NCBI GenBank assembly: GCA_030549495.1
Contig: JAUIRK010000058.1
Coordinates: 479,501 to 543,500, forward strand
Length of the DNA: 64,000 bases
Direction of reading: 5' to 3'
DNA from: Nectonema munidae
Taxonomy: Eukaryota > Nematomorpha > Nectonematoida > Nectonematidae
The translations under genes and the position numbers were made by a program. Shown piece by piece: positions 11,201-26,200 of the stretch. The notes under the pieces were generated by a model. The model worked only from the letters and a program-made list of their open reading frames with translations, did no database searches and was not told where the DNA came from. The first letter of the stretch is position 1, and every line of letters begins with the position of its first letter.

Positions 11201-14200
11201 TTTTGACTAATACTTTGAATGAGGCTAGCGCGATAAGCCCAAGCCCCGCCAGAAAATCATTGATATATAAATACACATTCTTATAGTTGAGCCACTCGAG
11301 CTTTGCCTCCCCGTGCTTAGTCTCTCGACTGGGTTGCTCTGAAGACAACATAGAGATGAGATGACAGCTAATTCTCTTTTGGGACCATAGATTTCATTAG
11401 ACGAGATAAGATTTAACTCTCTTTTCGGAACATACGGTTTCGTGGACAACAAAAATGAAATTACATCAATAGCTATAAAACTTAGAATTTTTTTATGCTT
11501 ATTTATGCTCGGTATAAACTGAAGTATCGTGCGATTGCGTGTATTAAAAGTTTAAATTTTTCTCCGAAAACAGGATTTTTGCGTAACATTTTGTGTATCA
11601 TCATCATCATCATCGCCAACCGAATTTCCATATTGGGAGAAAGGGAGAGAATATTTCCAAGTTCAATCATGATACACTGGTACCTAGGTTCTCTAACAAA
11701 ATCGAATAGCGAAAATTTTTCTCAAAAGAAATGCCGTAATTTGATGAACATGTTCTACTCCATTTTTAATGTTTGATTGCACTCATGATTCCTTAATCAG
11801 ACCGTGTATATTGGTTTCGGTTAAAATAATTTCAAATTTTGCAGCACAAAATTTAACTCTTATTTGATTTTTAGTCATGAAAATGAATATTGGAACTGCT
11901 TCTTGTGGTCTAAAGATATTATTTACCTTTACAGCTCCAATGGAAGACTAATGTTCAAACCCGTAACCAGAAAATTGTTTAAGAGGGGATAAATCTAAAA
12001 AAGATTACGATCACAGGGCTTTATCCTATGCTCTTTTTATCTTTAAATTCGTCATCTGTACAAGAGACGATTCTTATGTTCTAATATTCATGTAAATGGA
12101 CAAATTAATCTGTGTAAATATTTTCAAAATTTTATTAGAACTATTATTAATCTGGAAAATTTAGAGGGGGGATCAACTGACACCATCTGGTTATGGGCCC
12201 GTTAACCCAAATCATCCCACTGTCAGTTTAAACTTACATTGAAAATTGCTTATGTTTTAAAAGTATAGCAAAAAAAAAAAAATTATTTCTGATTTTTTGT
12301 ACAGTATAAAAACAAATAATTTTTTTATACTAAGTTTCTGTTTTATTTATCAAAATTTTATTGAAAATTTCTGTTTTCATTTCTAAAAGAATATTTATCT
12401 GAGTTTAAGAGTAAAAACTAAAATTTTAAATTAGAAAATAAAATTTTTCAAACTAAAACTTTTTAAAAACTTAATTAAAAGTATTTTAATACTTTTAAAG
12501 ACATAAATTTAGAAATTTACAATTTTTTTCAAATAGTTTTACTTTTTTTTATTATGTAAGTTTAAACTGACAATGGGATAAAATAGATACGTGTTTATAA
12601 GAAAGTCCTTGATGTAATATTTTATTTTATTTTTTAGTTTTAATTTGTCTTTATTTTAAAATGGCTGAGGATACTCTTTGCAATGTTCTTGATACATTAG
12701 AAGAAGCTATAAATGAAAATTCTGAGTTTTTTACAGCTTCTAAAATCTATATTGAACCTCCAATGAATACAAATGTAGACATTAGCGATGTTGATTCAGG
12801 TGAAGATGAAAAAGAAAATATCAATAATTTAAATAAGAACCAGCTTTTAGCCTTTACATCCTTACAAGTGCATTCTTTTGATAAAGATGAAAAAAAAGCA
12901 AAATGCAGGCCAATAAAAAGAAAACTTAGAGAAACGAAGCAATTTATTTGGGAGAAGAAAGACAAAAAACCAGAAACATATTTAAATTTCATTGATGAAA
13001 GTGACATTGACTTGGACACTTTTGATTCTCCATTTTTGCTTTTTTACAGATGAACTTCTTGAACAAATTTGTAAAGAAACTAACAAATATGCATACAAGA
13101 AAGGTAATCACAGCTTTATCTTAGATATTAAAAAATGTAGGTCTTTTTTGGCAGTTTTATTGATAAGTGGCTATGTTTCTCTTCCAAGAAAAAAAATGTT
13201 TTGGGAAAACTCAAAGGACATAGATATTTCTTCAATTTCATCCTTACTTTCTAGAAACGAGTTTGATAGTATCATGATGTATTTGCATTTTGTTGATAAT
13301 GAAAAGATTGATGCATCTGATAAATTTGCAAAAGTTCGTCCTTTAATTGATTATATAAATGAAAAATGTTTGGATAATTTTCATAAGCAAACGCATATTT
13401 GTATAGATGAAGCAATGGTCCCGTATTTTGGAAGGCATTCATGTAAGCAGTATATAAAAAACAAGCCTATAAAGTTTGGCTACAAGTTTTGGGTGTGCTC
13501 AACGAGATATGGATATGCTATTCAGTTCTCTCCATATAGTGGTAAAAACGAAGCAATTTATGATTGTGAATTGGGACTTGGAGGTTCAGTCGTTAAAAAT
13601 TTCGCCGAAATTCTCGATTCAAATAAAAGTTTTCATTATCATATTACAGCCGACAATTTTTTCTCCAGCATTCCTTTAGTAGAAAGCTTGCATCAAAAAA
13701 ATTTTAATTATACAGGAACTTTACGAATGAATGGAACAAAAAATGCTCCACTTATAAATGAAAAATCAATGATGAAATTACCAAGAGGTTCTTCTGACGT
13801 TGTGGTTGATGATAAGAATAAATTTGCAATAGTCAGATGGAGAGATAACAAAGTAATTACATTTATTTCATCATTTTATGGTAGAAATTCAGTCAGTTCA
13901 TGTAAAAGACTGCCGAAAAACAAAGAAGTTTATCCAAGTTGAAAGACCCCAAATTGTAGAACAGTATAACGCAAATATGGGAGGTGTCGATAGACTTGAT
14001 CAAAACATTTCATATTATATGATCAATCTAAGGAACAAAAAATGGTATTGGCCTGTTTTTCGCTATTTGCTTGATTTAGCTGTAAATAATGCTTTTCAAA
14101 TATACAGATATCAAAGAAAAATGTTTAAAGAACAACCTTTAGATTTACTATCCTTTAGAAGAAATATAGTAAATTATTATATTGCTCAATATTCGAAACC

Positions 14201-17200
14201 AAAAATTTTAATAACTCCTTCAAAAAACAAAGAACTTTTTTTATCCAGTGAAGAGTCAAGATTAGATAGTTTTGATCACTGGATTATAAAAGGTAAGCAA
14301 AGAAGATGCGCAATGAAGTGCGGCGGAACAACGCTGTATTCTTGTTCAAAGTGTAACGTCGGATTACATCCTGATTGTTTTACTACATATCACAAAACAA
14401 TATAATTTTTAAAATAAATATTTATGTTTTTGTATGTATATCATTTTTTTGTAAAATTGCTGAAACTAGAAGGGTCTGAAATTTAATAATGGTTGCTTTT
14501 AGCGAAATATAATAAAATTAATTAAAGAATAAAGTTTTATGATTGACGGTCAAATAAATATTTCTCTTGAACTACCTAACTTTGTTTAATCTTGAAATAA
14601 TAAATATGAATACTTTCGTTCCCATTGTCAGTTTAAACTTACAAAACATTTTTTGCTTATAAAAACAAATTGATTTATTTTTTTTTCTAAATATTTTTGT
14701 TTTCATGTTATTTAGAGGCTATTTATCATAAAAAATTATACTATTTTCAAAATTTTTTTATTGGGTTAATATGGGTTAATGACCATTAAAACAAAATGGG
14801 ATATTAATGGAAATTTCCGAGCATTTCAATCATCAACATAATTCATTCTCTTACCAATAATGTTTAGTAAACTTAACAAAGTTTGATTTTATAAAAAACT
14901 CGTTGAAAAAAATAAGCAGGCGATCCGTTTTCAAAATTGTGGGCTACTGATTTTGGGGATATTTTAATCGTAGTATCAGAAGGCTAGCTACTGAATTGAT
15001 ATTGTTCCTAATATTTGAACTCCTGATGCTTGCTCGTGTTCATTCAACTTCTCCTCACCTAATGTGTCGTTCAATCCTTCGTTTTTGAAAAGATTCCACA
15101 TGTCCATCTCAGCTTGATTTGGAACTTGTTTTGTTTACTTTAAATAAAATCAAGCAGCCTCCAGACCCTGATAATGGCAGAATAGTGATAGTCAACTGAA
15201 TAATATATATATGCGAATATCATATTGCTATTCTAACTAAACACATGTTTTATACTTAAAAATGAATGAGAAGATGTCAATGTATATGTGTCATACATAA
15301 ACAATAAAGTATCTCGAGCTACGCAATGCCAATAAAGCTAATCTGCATTTTCATAGTAAACACATATAAAAACAAACTATGGAATGCAAAATTTCTTCAG
15401 TGTGGAATAATTTTTTAAGTTACCAAAGGTAAAGGTATGGTGGTTCATCGAGAAGGCACAATTGCGCCGCTTGTATCGAACTATGAGAAGGTATGCCTGA
15501 TACGGAATCGAACCCAAGACCTTGAGTTATCGAAACCTAGTACCTAACCCACCTTACTCACGCCCCCTATATATTATAACCAACTTAATAATAATATGAA
15601 ATAACTAATTTCTGTAGTCCGCTCCGATCTGGTCCTTAGATATTATAGTTCGGTTCAAACTATAGACGGTCTAGTCAAGTCCTGGATATTATCAGGATCG
15701 GACTTTCAATAGGTCTATGTATAACTATGACTATTTACTATATATATTTTTAATTTCCCGTAAAATGCATATGTGCTTGTTTCACAGTGAAACTCTCTAT
15801 GTGAAAGACAGGGAGGGGCTTAAGAACAATGAGATATCAGAATTTCTGGTTAATCCGACAGCGTAGTAGTGAGTAAGTCTTTACATTTTTATTGTGAAGA
15901 AATTTGATTAAAAAAATCTTCCTTTTAAAACAAATTTTTTTAATTTTGGCCCATGAAAAAGTGGAAATTTTGACGCTTCCTTGAAACACTTGGATTCCCA
16001 TATGTGTTACAGCTAGCTGAAGAGGTATTCCTTCAACATCCTATCAAAAGTAAATTATGAAATTGTGAAAAACGTACACGAAAAAGTATACTTTAACAAA
16101 CACCGGTTTTATACCATATGTTTCAAGTTTTCTGGCAATGTTTAAAAATTTCATGTCTGACTGAGCTGGCGTTAAACCTCTAAAAATATAAAGTAATGCC
16201 TTAAAATTTTGTGTATTTGATAAAGACAATTTATAGATTACGCATGACATTTGTGATTCTCTATGATCATTTCTTCAATTTCCTTCGTCTGATGCGGAAC
16301 AAATTTTATTTCTGATAAGTAATCAGACTTCAACCCATTTTCAGGAGAATAATCTTCACAGTCAGCTACACAAGATTAGTAGTTGTAAAAAAAATGCTAC
16401 AGACACAAAATTTATATTACTAACCCTGAACGATGTAGGATGCAAGAAGAGCGGCAGTTTCATCGGAACAAGTTAAAGACCCGTCTGCTAAATCTTGCTT
16501 CAGTTGCAGACAAAAAAGGTATCTTAAAAGGAAAACAAGTTTTTAAATAGATTTAAAAAGCGGCTTCAACATCCCAAGATTAATTAATTTTTTTTGCACA
16601 TTTAAACTAAGAAATGTTCTTTAAATTTTGGCGCCATCACACTTTAATTTTACGTGTGAATTGTAATGGCCAAGGGATAACGTCATTTTTAAAATACTTG
16701 CACGCGCAAAGCATTTACGTATTTTTTATATATATTTATATCATCTAGCAACAGTTAAGCAAGGGGATGTATTTCCTTGATCAGTTGATAACCATAGTGG
16801 TCAAAAAGTTATCATTATTTTTGAATTTATAATCACTATGAATCGCAATGTCTTTTGTAAATTATAATTTCAAAATTTTTTAACCTTTTAATTTTGTTGG
16901 CTCCAGGAAATAATACCATTTATAAATTCAAAATTTTTTTTTACCAAACTGTCGAAGCCAAGAAGTATATTTTACAAAAAGACATTATAGTCATTGATAA
17001 AGAAAATTAAAACTTATTTGAACGTCTACAACACTCTAACACTCAGAATAATATAACTTTTAGAGATCATTTCAAATATATTTTTAATTGATTTATTTTT
17101 AGACAAATTTAAGTGCTAAAGCTGACTACACTAAACCTTAAGTATGTAGAAATAGTGTAACTATATTAAAAATTGTGCGAATTATATTTTTAGTCCAACT

Positions 17201-20200
17201 TAAGGGGATAACGTTGATCACTCTAATACTTCGTTATAATGCCACTATAACAGAGATCATAAAAATGGATTTCTTTCAATCCGTTTTTAATAACGCAATC
17301 ATTTTTATTATATCAAATGAAAATTTGCTTTAAAAAAGTAACGTTATGGGTCATTTAATAAAAAACATTTAAAGTTATTTCAAAGTTAGGGGGCGGATTA
17401 TCCATACATACTAGGTATGTTCCTGAAAATAACAACGTAGAACTTCACTCGATACTTGTCAAAAAATGTAAGCAAAAGTTTTGGAGTCGCAAATTAGCGC
17501 CTGGCTTTGCAACACTCGTACCTTGAATATATTTCAGATTCAATTTTCGATTCTGAGAAAGTTTACTAACCGATTAGTAGGAATTTAGAACAAGTGACAG
17601 TTGCTAATAAAAAATTACTGTCCGAAACCTACAGATTAATCATCTGTATTGCATGGGTCTAAGACCCCCTTCTCAAATTCGTTTAGCGCATCCCCTGGAA
17701 CTAGTGTTTCTTTTCCGGTTTGCAGAACTAATTTTTGAAACTTTTTGCTCTTGAGAATATATTTACTTCCTGGAATTTATAAAATGTTAGGTTATTAAAA
17801 AGTAAACTAATTTGAATGTTGTCTTTTAGCGTTGAAGCTACACTAATCAAAGAATGGTTTTCTGCATTTTTAGAACTTTCTTTCCATATACTTCCATGAT
17901 CTATAAGAAATCAGTATCATTAAAGAAACTTTCATAGCATTCATCTTAATTAATATTCCTTCGATCAAAAATATGTATTTCTAAAAATTAGTTTTAATCG
18001 AAATTTTGCCATAAACAAAAATGCCTATTTCCTCATTTAGGCCATCAGAATTTCAAATAATAACTTCTACACCAACTTTTAGTTGTATACAGGTAAAGGT
18101 ACCATGGGGTACTTTCATCGAGAAGGCACAATTGCGCCGCTTGTATCGAACTATGAAGAAAGTAGCCTTGATGCGGGATCGAACCCAATACCTTGAGTTA
18201 TCGAAACGCAGTATCTAACCAACCACACTAATGGACTACGAATGTATAAAGTATAAAAATCAATTTTAAGATCCCTCAGATTGATATTCATTTAATTAGA
18301 TATATTATAATCGTAATAAAATTTTGAAGTAAGATAAAAAAAAAGTTGATTCTTGGGAAACCTGAAACTAATAAATTTTCGCGTAAATTCCTGAAAAAAC
18401 AAAAATACAGGAACGGAACCATGTTGAGATATATATACACCTTCTTATAGTGAAGCCACCTTTCTATTCAGTTTTGTCTTCCCCCCTTGTTTAGTCTGGT
18501 GACGCGATGATAATACATATGAATTTTGAAGAGGATATAATATATAGATAGTTTATGAATTAATTCTAGTAAAAATAAACACAGGGAGGTGTCAATTTCT
18601 GCATGAAAATCAAGACAAAGATGAAGGCGACTCGATCCCTTCTTATTTCTTACTCGCATTAAACGCGATGGATTAAAGAACGAAGGAAATATCAAATCCA
18701 CGCACTTGGAGAAGAAAATTTAAGTAAACTCGAAAAATTTGCTTGAAATCAATCGCCAAGAAAGTGTAATTTATTTCAAGGCGCATTTTGTCCGTGCAAT
18801 TCTTTCAAAATCAATAGATCAAGTGGATGGGCAGTAGTAGTGGCTCAATGACTTTTTAAATCGATAAGTTTGTATTAGTGAAGAAGAAATATAAATACGA
18901 TGAATCAGATTTCCAGAAAAAGGGTTAACTGAGACGCCTGTAGAGTAATTGAGTTTGATGAAGATCTGAGTAAAATCCATTGAAACGATTTCTCGATCAC
19001 ACTCACTACCACCCAAAGATTGGAAAAGTGCACACAGAAATGATTAATTAAAATGCGATGGTGTAAGAGCTAAACTACATCAAGTATTCAACAAGATATA
19101 GGAATAGGAATAAAAAAGATTTTCATGCCCATTTTATTTGTAAAATAATTTCATTGAACTGCTCTTGTATACACACAACTTTTTATAAAAGAAAATCCAT
19201 AAAGTGAATAGAATATTCGAAATTTGAATTTTTATCAGTCCAGATTTTATTATATCTTTTCTTAATAATCTTTTAAAAATCTCTTCAACAAATATTTCTT
19301 TTGCGATTAAGCGAATATGAGATTTAAGAGACACAAACTTTCGCCCACGAAAACGAAATTTACTGATTGCAGACTTTTTTAATTTGCCGGTATGGTAAGG
19401 ATAGTCACGAGCTGGAATCGACCCCAACCATGTCGATCAATTACCCGCGCCCCTACCACTAGGCCATCTGCCGAACAAGAAACACTAAAATAACGTAATA
19501 AGTATTGCTAGCTAAGAAATAACAAAATTATAAATTAGGGATTGCGAAAATTATTCAATTTGTAAGAATACGCGCTAAATTTTACATCATCTAATTCATC
19601 TCTAATTCATTAAGGAATAAGGAGAAATCAAAGATTTATCTTACCAGGCTAAAGAAAATCATCAACCTTGTTAAGCCTTCTTTGAGGTATAAATTTTGGA
19701 TTATTAATTTATTTCCTTAACTCTGGCCCAATTTATAATTGTAAAAAAGGTATTCTTACAATGTTCTTGAGATAACGTTGTGTTCATTTAAAATGAATAC
19801 TAAAAATATCCCTATTACTACTATTACGATGATATCAGCATTTTCAAAATGTTAAAAAGTCATAAAGGTGCAGGGCTTAAAATTGTAAAGAGTTATTGTA
19901 TCAAATTGCAACTATTTAATGATACTAATACTTGTTCAATAAAATGATATAATTCGAATTTTTTGCTCGCATTTTTAATCGCTTTAAAAAATATATGAAT
20001 GAAAAAATTAGTTGAGTTCTGTCTGTCATGCATCTTAAAAACCGGTGATTCAATATCAAGGTTTTGTCTGTAAATAGTTAGTTTGCTGTGATTTCAATAT
20101 GCAGTTTTTCCATATGTTTAGAAGTGGCGTGCGCATATCTCCATTTAATTGAAAACATTAAATCCTTGACACTGCGTGTCAAGTTTTGCACCGCGGCGTA

Positions 20201-23200
20201 TCATGGCATTTAAAGAAATAATCATCAAACTTATCGCCATAAGTAAAATACCGTAACGTACACATTTCTAAAATTTTAGATATTTAACCTACATTTTTTA
20301 CTCCTTGAGGACTTATTATTGAAATTTCAGTGCTTTTTTAATCTTATACATGAAAGATTTCAAATGTCAGTATTATTATTTTTTTGTAATAAAATTGATA
20401 CAAAAAAACTTGAAACGATGGAATTTAAGTTTGCGAAATTAAATTCCTAGTGGGAATTTCTTACTTTACAGCACACTAATCAAAACTTTAAGCATAAAAG
20501 GATCCATGGCAATTGAATTTTTGGGATAACAGGATAGTTAGTCCATTTTTAAAAATATTTTTTCATAGGCCAATAAAAGGGCGGGGGTTGGGTTGTAAAA
20601 TCTCAATACTTTGTTAAATAATTTTTTCCGAAATTCCTTCTTGCTAAATTTTTAATATTTCTTTTAAGCCTTTCATGTTCAATGCAACACCAATGTCCCA
20701 TAAAATAAAATGTTTCGAAAAAATTAAATATATTTTACTATGATTCTTAAATTTATAATTTAGCTTAAAAATTAAATCAATTTTTTACCAGTTCATTTTT
20801 GAAAAAAAAAGAAAGATCTTTTCTTATAGTTTTACCATAAAAATTATAGATTACTATTATATTCATTTTTAGGTCAGATTTTTACAATTTTTATCTGCCC
20901 TAGTGATGACTGATGGAGAAGGGCAATCAAAAAAGAATAGTCAATTTTTTGTATTCATCAAATCAAGTCAAAATCACCTTTTATGCTATCTTTTTGATTA
21001 AAACTAAAAAAATTTGTTAACACCATTTTTTTTCTATGGGTAAAAAACTCATCAATTTTCATTAGGCCAAAAAATATTTTTGTTTTTTTAAATAATGAGT
21101 TCTCTTTTCAGCTATCTTTTATTTACGAATAAATTATTTGTTATATAAAAGAAGGTAAAGGGCGCGGCTTGTATCGAACTATGAGAAAAGTGGGCTTGAT
21201 GTGGGATCGAACCCAAGACATTGAGTTATCGAAACCCAGTATCTAACCAACCTTACTCACGCCCCAAAATTCCTCTATAAATTTATAAAAATTTAAAAAA
21301 AATTAGAGAATAAGATAGAAATTTTAAAAATAAAAATACTTTTCTTCAGGTGTTTTAATTGTGATTCCGAAATTTATGTTTAAAAAAGGTGATATTATTA
21401 ATATTATTTTTAAAGTTAATAATTTGTTTTCATTATAATTTTATAAGATTTTTTTTTTAATTTTGCGACAGTTTTTGATCGCCTTGCTAATGAGGTAATA
21501 TTAAATATGAAATGACAAAAAAATTATGGAAACTCACAATCAACGAAACTACATTGTAAAAATTACTAGGGAAAGGTGCGGTAGAATTTTTTTAAATTAT
21601 ATTTTACTTTAAAATTTTAAATAGAAATAAGTTTTAATTATACACTTTTTAATTGATCATAAAAAATACCACCACCCCTCATCCTACGCATAATTTATTC
21701 GAAAAAAATCGTAAAAGAGATTAGATTTGATTAGTGGAGAGAGAAAAAAGAAAGAGAAAACCGTGTGTACTCTTCTTCAAGTTCATTGGGATCAGGAGGA
21801 TAGAACTTGACACAGAAGCGAAGCAACGTTTCATAACTTTCGATCTGATTCATAATTGGCTTTTCGTGATCGAGCCAAGCCTTGAGAACAAAACACACAA
21901 GATTATTACACAATGAATCAATCTATCAAGGCTTATCCCTTCTCCCCACCCGTTTGTAGTTGCAATTGGAATGGAGGGTAATTTTTTCAATGATAAATGA
22001 GCTTAGGGGCCGGCATCGCCTGCATGTTCTATAAGCTGCAACTTGTTTAAGGGGTTCGCAATGGGGAAACACAATCCTGGATGTCGAGCGAAAAATATCT
22101 CAGAATCTACTCTACGGTATTGGTTGAAAGACGAGACCAAGCTCCAAGGCTTTGTTCGTGATTCACAACGCTATGTACAACTAGATACAGTGGTTCTTAA
22201 CCTGGGGGTCGTGACCCCTTTGGGGGTCGTTTTAAGTTTTTGCAGGGGTCATGAAAAACTTTTGGTATCAAAAAGTGTATCCTCATGAACGTCTTCCATC
22301 AGTTGCAAAACTATTTCTATTTGATGTATTCATTAATCCTGATTGTATGATGTAATTAATTAATAATTTTGCCCTTAAAATCAAACATTATTTTAAATCT
22401 CACACATGAATCAAGCAATTGAAAACTATTTTCCGAAGTTAAATTGCCGTTCTAATGACATTTGGATCACCAGACCTTTTTCAGTTAGTGAAAGTAGCAT
22501 TGATGACTCTGATGTTGCTGCCAAAGTGGAGTTTCTTCAAATAAGAGAAGACAGTCAATTAAAACTCAATTTTTTAGAGCAAGCACTTCCATCATTCTGG
22601 GCCAAATTAAAAACCGTTTATCCTATTCTTTCCAAACGTGCTATGATTTTTTTGATACAGTCACCTTCAACTTATCGTTGCGAGACTGGATTTTGTGCAA
22701 TGATGTCTTTAAAACAAGTGCACGTAATAAGCTTGCAATTGATTCAGACACGAGATGCTGTCTGTCGAACATTACACCATGTTTTGAAGAACTTTTGTCT
22801 GACAAATAATACCAGTCTTCGAATTCAATTATACTGAATTTGTTAGATTATATTAATTTGAATAAATTTTTTCAATTAAACTTTCTTTTAACAAGTGTTT
22901 GTATTATAAAAAATAACATGTAAATTTTCTTTAACAGCTGAATCAAAAAGAATTTTATAGGGGTCATAAATTTTTTTTTTCATATTTAGGGGTAAACAGA
23001 TCCTAAAGGTTAAGAACCACTGACTAGGTAGAACAGGAAATCAGTACTTGACACACCACTACCAGATCCAATCATTGGAACTTGCAAACTACTACTCTAT
23101 CGGCTATTCATCATTTGAAAAAGTCTCTATTTTCCTCAAGAGTTTTTACAAATTGTTTAATCAATCCGAGCTTGATATTTTAAGTTTAAATGTCCTCAAC

Positions 23201-26200
23201 CGCTCAGCGCTCTAAATTTTTAAGCTCGCACTCAAACCGTAATTTTAACGTTAAACACTCACCCGCACAACTTAACACAGCAATTTCATTTTCAAAGTAA
23301 ATACTACATTTTTTATACATTGAATTTTTATGATGTTAGATTTTGAACAGAATTTTATTTTTTGATAGTGCTGTTTATAAATAAAATATCATATCACGCG
23401 CAACAACAGAAAGTATAGGAAAATTCCTTTAAGCCCTTCGTGACCAGAAAAATCAGGCGATATTTATTAAAAAGCAGAAGATTCATATACAAAACTATTT
23501 GAAAAAGCAGGCGAAAGTAAAATTGCTTATGTATCATATATGATACACTGGTCACGAAAGGGTAAATATAATGTAATGTGTATAAATATAGAATGTACTT
23601 TATCTAAAGAAACAAATGGAGCTTTGATGATGTAAAAGTGGCATTGTGTGCGATGTACTTTACTAATGTTAAAAACTATACAATCAGATATGAGCTAAGT
23701 ATGAATATCATATAAATTACACTATTCTTTAAAAATTAATTCGTAAAAGACCGTAATTTTTCAAGTTAACCTCCAAAAAGATTATTGAACCCACTCTCGC
23801 CCGCGTTGTAGTAAGTTTTAAACAAATGTCCAGCATCCGAAAACCCACGTGAGTAGTCCGCCCTGTGCAAGCCTTTAGTATACACCGATATGTACGTTTA
23901 TATTGTGAAAGCAGCATATTTTTAGAAAGTTTGTTTGTCTTTATTTAATTGCGTATTTCAGTCAAATTTATAAAATGTTTTAATCACACTAATTTAAATA
24001 AAGAATTAGCAATTTATTTAATATTTTAAGAGATATCAGAAAACCCGCACATAAAAGTTGAAGTGCTCGATAAATTGAGGTTGGCAAACGACTCATAGTG
24101 CGAAGAATACAGTTAGTTGCCGTATTAGCCAGGTAGGATCTGACTATTTAACTTAAAAAATTGGGATACATTCAATAAAGTGGGAGTGAAATCGATTAGG
24201 AGACAAGTTACTTAGAACCGTTTTTCACACTATAATATAAATATTTCAAAGCTCGACAATTCCTGTAATTTTCAGTAGTACAAAGCAGGAATCTCTGAAA
24301 ACTTGTAAAAACAGCACTCCTTCTTTCCCTTTCCTGCAGTAGTAAAATGATCAATAAGAAGAGGAGACACGGTGTGAAAAAGGTTGAAACCACAAAAAAG
24401 TGTACAGCTTTGATGAGTTGCTTGTAAAACGGTGAGAGAAAAGAGAAAGAGAGAGATCACACAAGGATGAGCTGGGATTAGATCGATGAATAAGTTAATT
24501 GGAAAAATTCTTTTTCACAATTGAAGTGCATTCAATTTCACATCAATGAAATTTTTCTTGTGAATGCGTAAGCAAACTTGCAGCTAGAGTGTGTGCGCGC
24601 GCGTACTATTAGAGACTATCTTCCCAATTATGACTACTAGAAAATAAATGTCTCAGGAATACTTAAATACATGTGTACTTATACAGAGTATAGGATATAT
24701 TTGCACAGAGATAAAATTTTAACCAGCGTTTAGCTATATAACTAAGCCATGTCTAAAATATCCAGCAAACCAGTCTAACGTGATCTTATAGAAGTAACTA
24801 GCAGTGTTTCCCAAACTGTGTGTCGCGAGATTATAAAAAGATAGTTATCCCTGAGTTAGAACGACTTCGATTAACGCGCTTCAATTATTAAATTTTGAAA
24901 ACTTTCTGCTTTCTTTCGGCATTAATAACCGAAATCAAATCCAAAAAGCGAGAAAGACTTCTCGGAATTGATGATGAAATGCGAGTTTGCTTGTCGTCTT
25001 TGCACCCTCGATGGAATTTAATTTGTTCTCGAAAGCAAGCTCATTTGTGACACTGTATAAAATTTTATTGTTATTGTTACTTGTTCGCCCAGTTTCCTTC
25101 TGTTGCAACGTTAATCTTAATGTTTAATGGATTACAAGTATACTGTTAATTATAATACTTCATTTAATAGTTTTTTTTGAAATATTTGCTTGGTGTGTCG
25201 CGGCTCAAAAAAGTTAGGAAAACACTGAACTAGGCTATAGGTAGGGGTGTCCAACTGATACAACTAGTGGGCCATTTTCAAAATTTTTTCGACATGATTG
25301 GGCCGCATCTGATTTCTGAAAAAAATTCAGACAAAAATTTAAGAATAATTTGGTCTATTTGAGCCTCATAAATTGAAAACATCGTCATAGTGTAATATTT
25401 CAAAACATCTCATTTTTGATATGATTTTAGTATTTTAAACTCAATTTTCAAAAAATCAGAAAGAAGATCTAAAAAATGAAACAAATATCAATATATGATT
25501 GATTTTTAATATTCAAAAAGAGATAGTAATTCATCAAAAAAAAGATCAAATTCAAAGATGATTTAAAAAAAATGATAATAATAATAATAATAATAATATA
25601 TTGATCAAACATTAAAATTTTTATAATGTCATTGTTGATAAAAATTGATATTTATATAATTTAAGAAATAAACTTATTTTTCTTCGCGGGCCGCATGCAT
25701 CCCGCGGGCCGCGTGTTGGACACCCCTGCTATAGGTTAAGGGCTTTGAAAACGGGTGTATTTATTAGCATATTAAATCTTGGTCAACCGATGCGTGTCTG
25801 ACAGATCCTGGTTTTACTTTCGGGGTTCCTAACACTGAAGCTTAGACGGGAATTCCTCAAACAAAATGATATTTTACACTGAATGACTGATATGAAATAC
25901 ACACAGAATGTTGTTCCATTTGATAAAGCACCTTTATACAAATAGACCATCAAAATGCCAACATATACAAATGTTTGCTTGTGGTACTGAATATAATCTG
26001 TGCCACGAATCTCAATGCTTTAACAGCTTCACAAGTATTACTTATTTCTTTAACCATTGGCTGTTTAACATTGAATGCAACGACAGAAAATGGGCTTCCA
26101 TAGGACAAAAGACCCTTCCTTTCTTGCACACAAAAGTTGATTACGTCAAGAAGAATTCTCTGGAAATGTGCACACATCCGTGAAGTAATCCGCCGATGAG

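Noticed and set aside
19388-19482. functional tRNA gene
   Set aside because: A and B boxes are present, but no acceptor stem closes and the sequence recurs with a shared non-tRNA body, so it is a SINE head.
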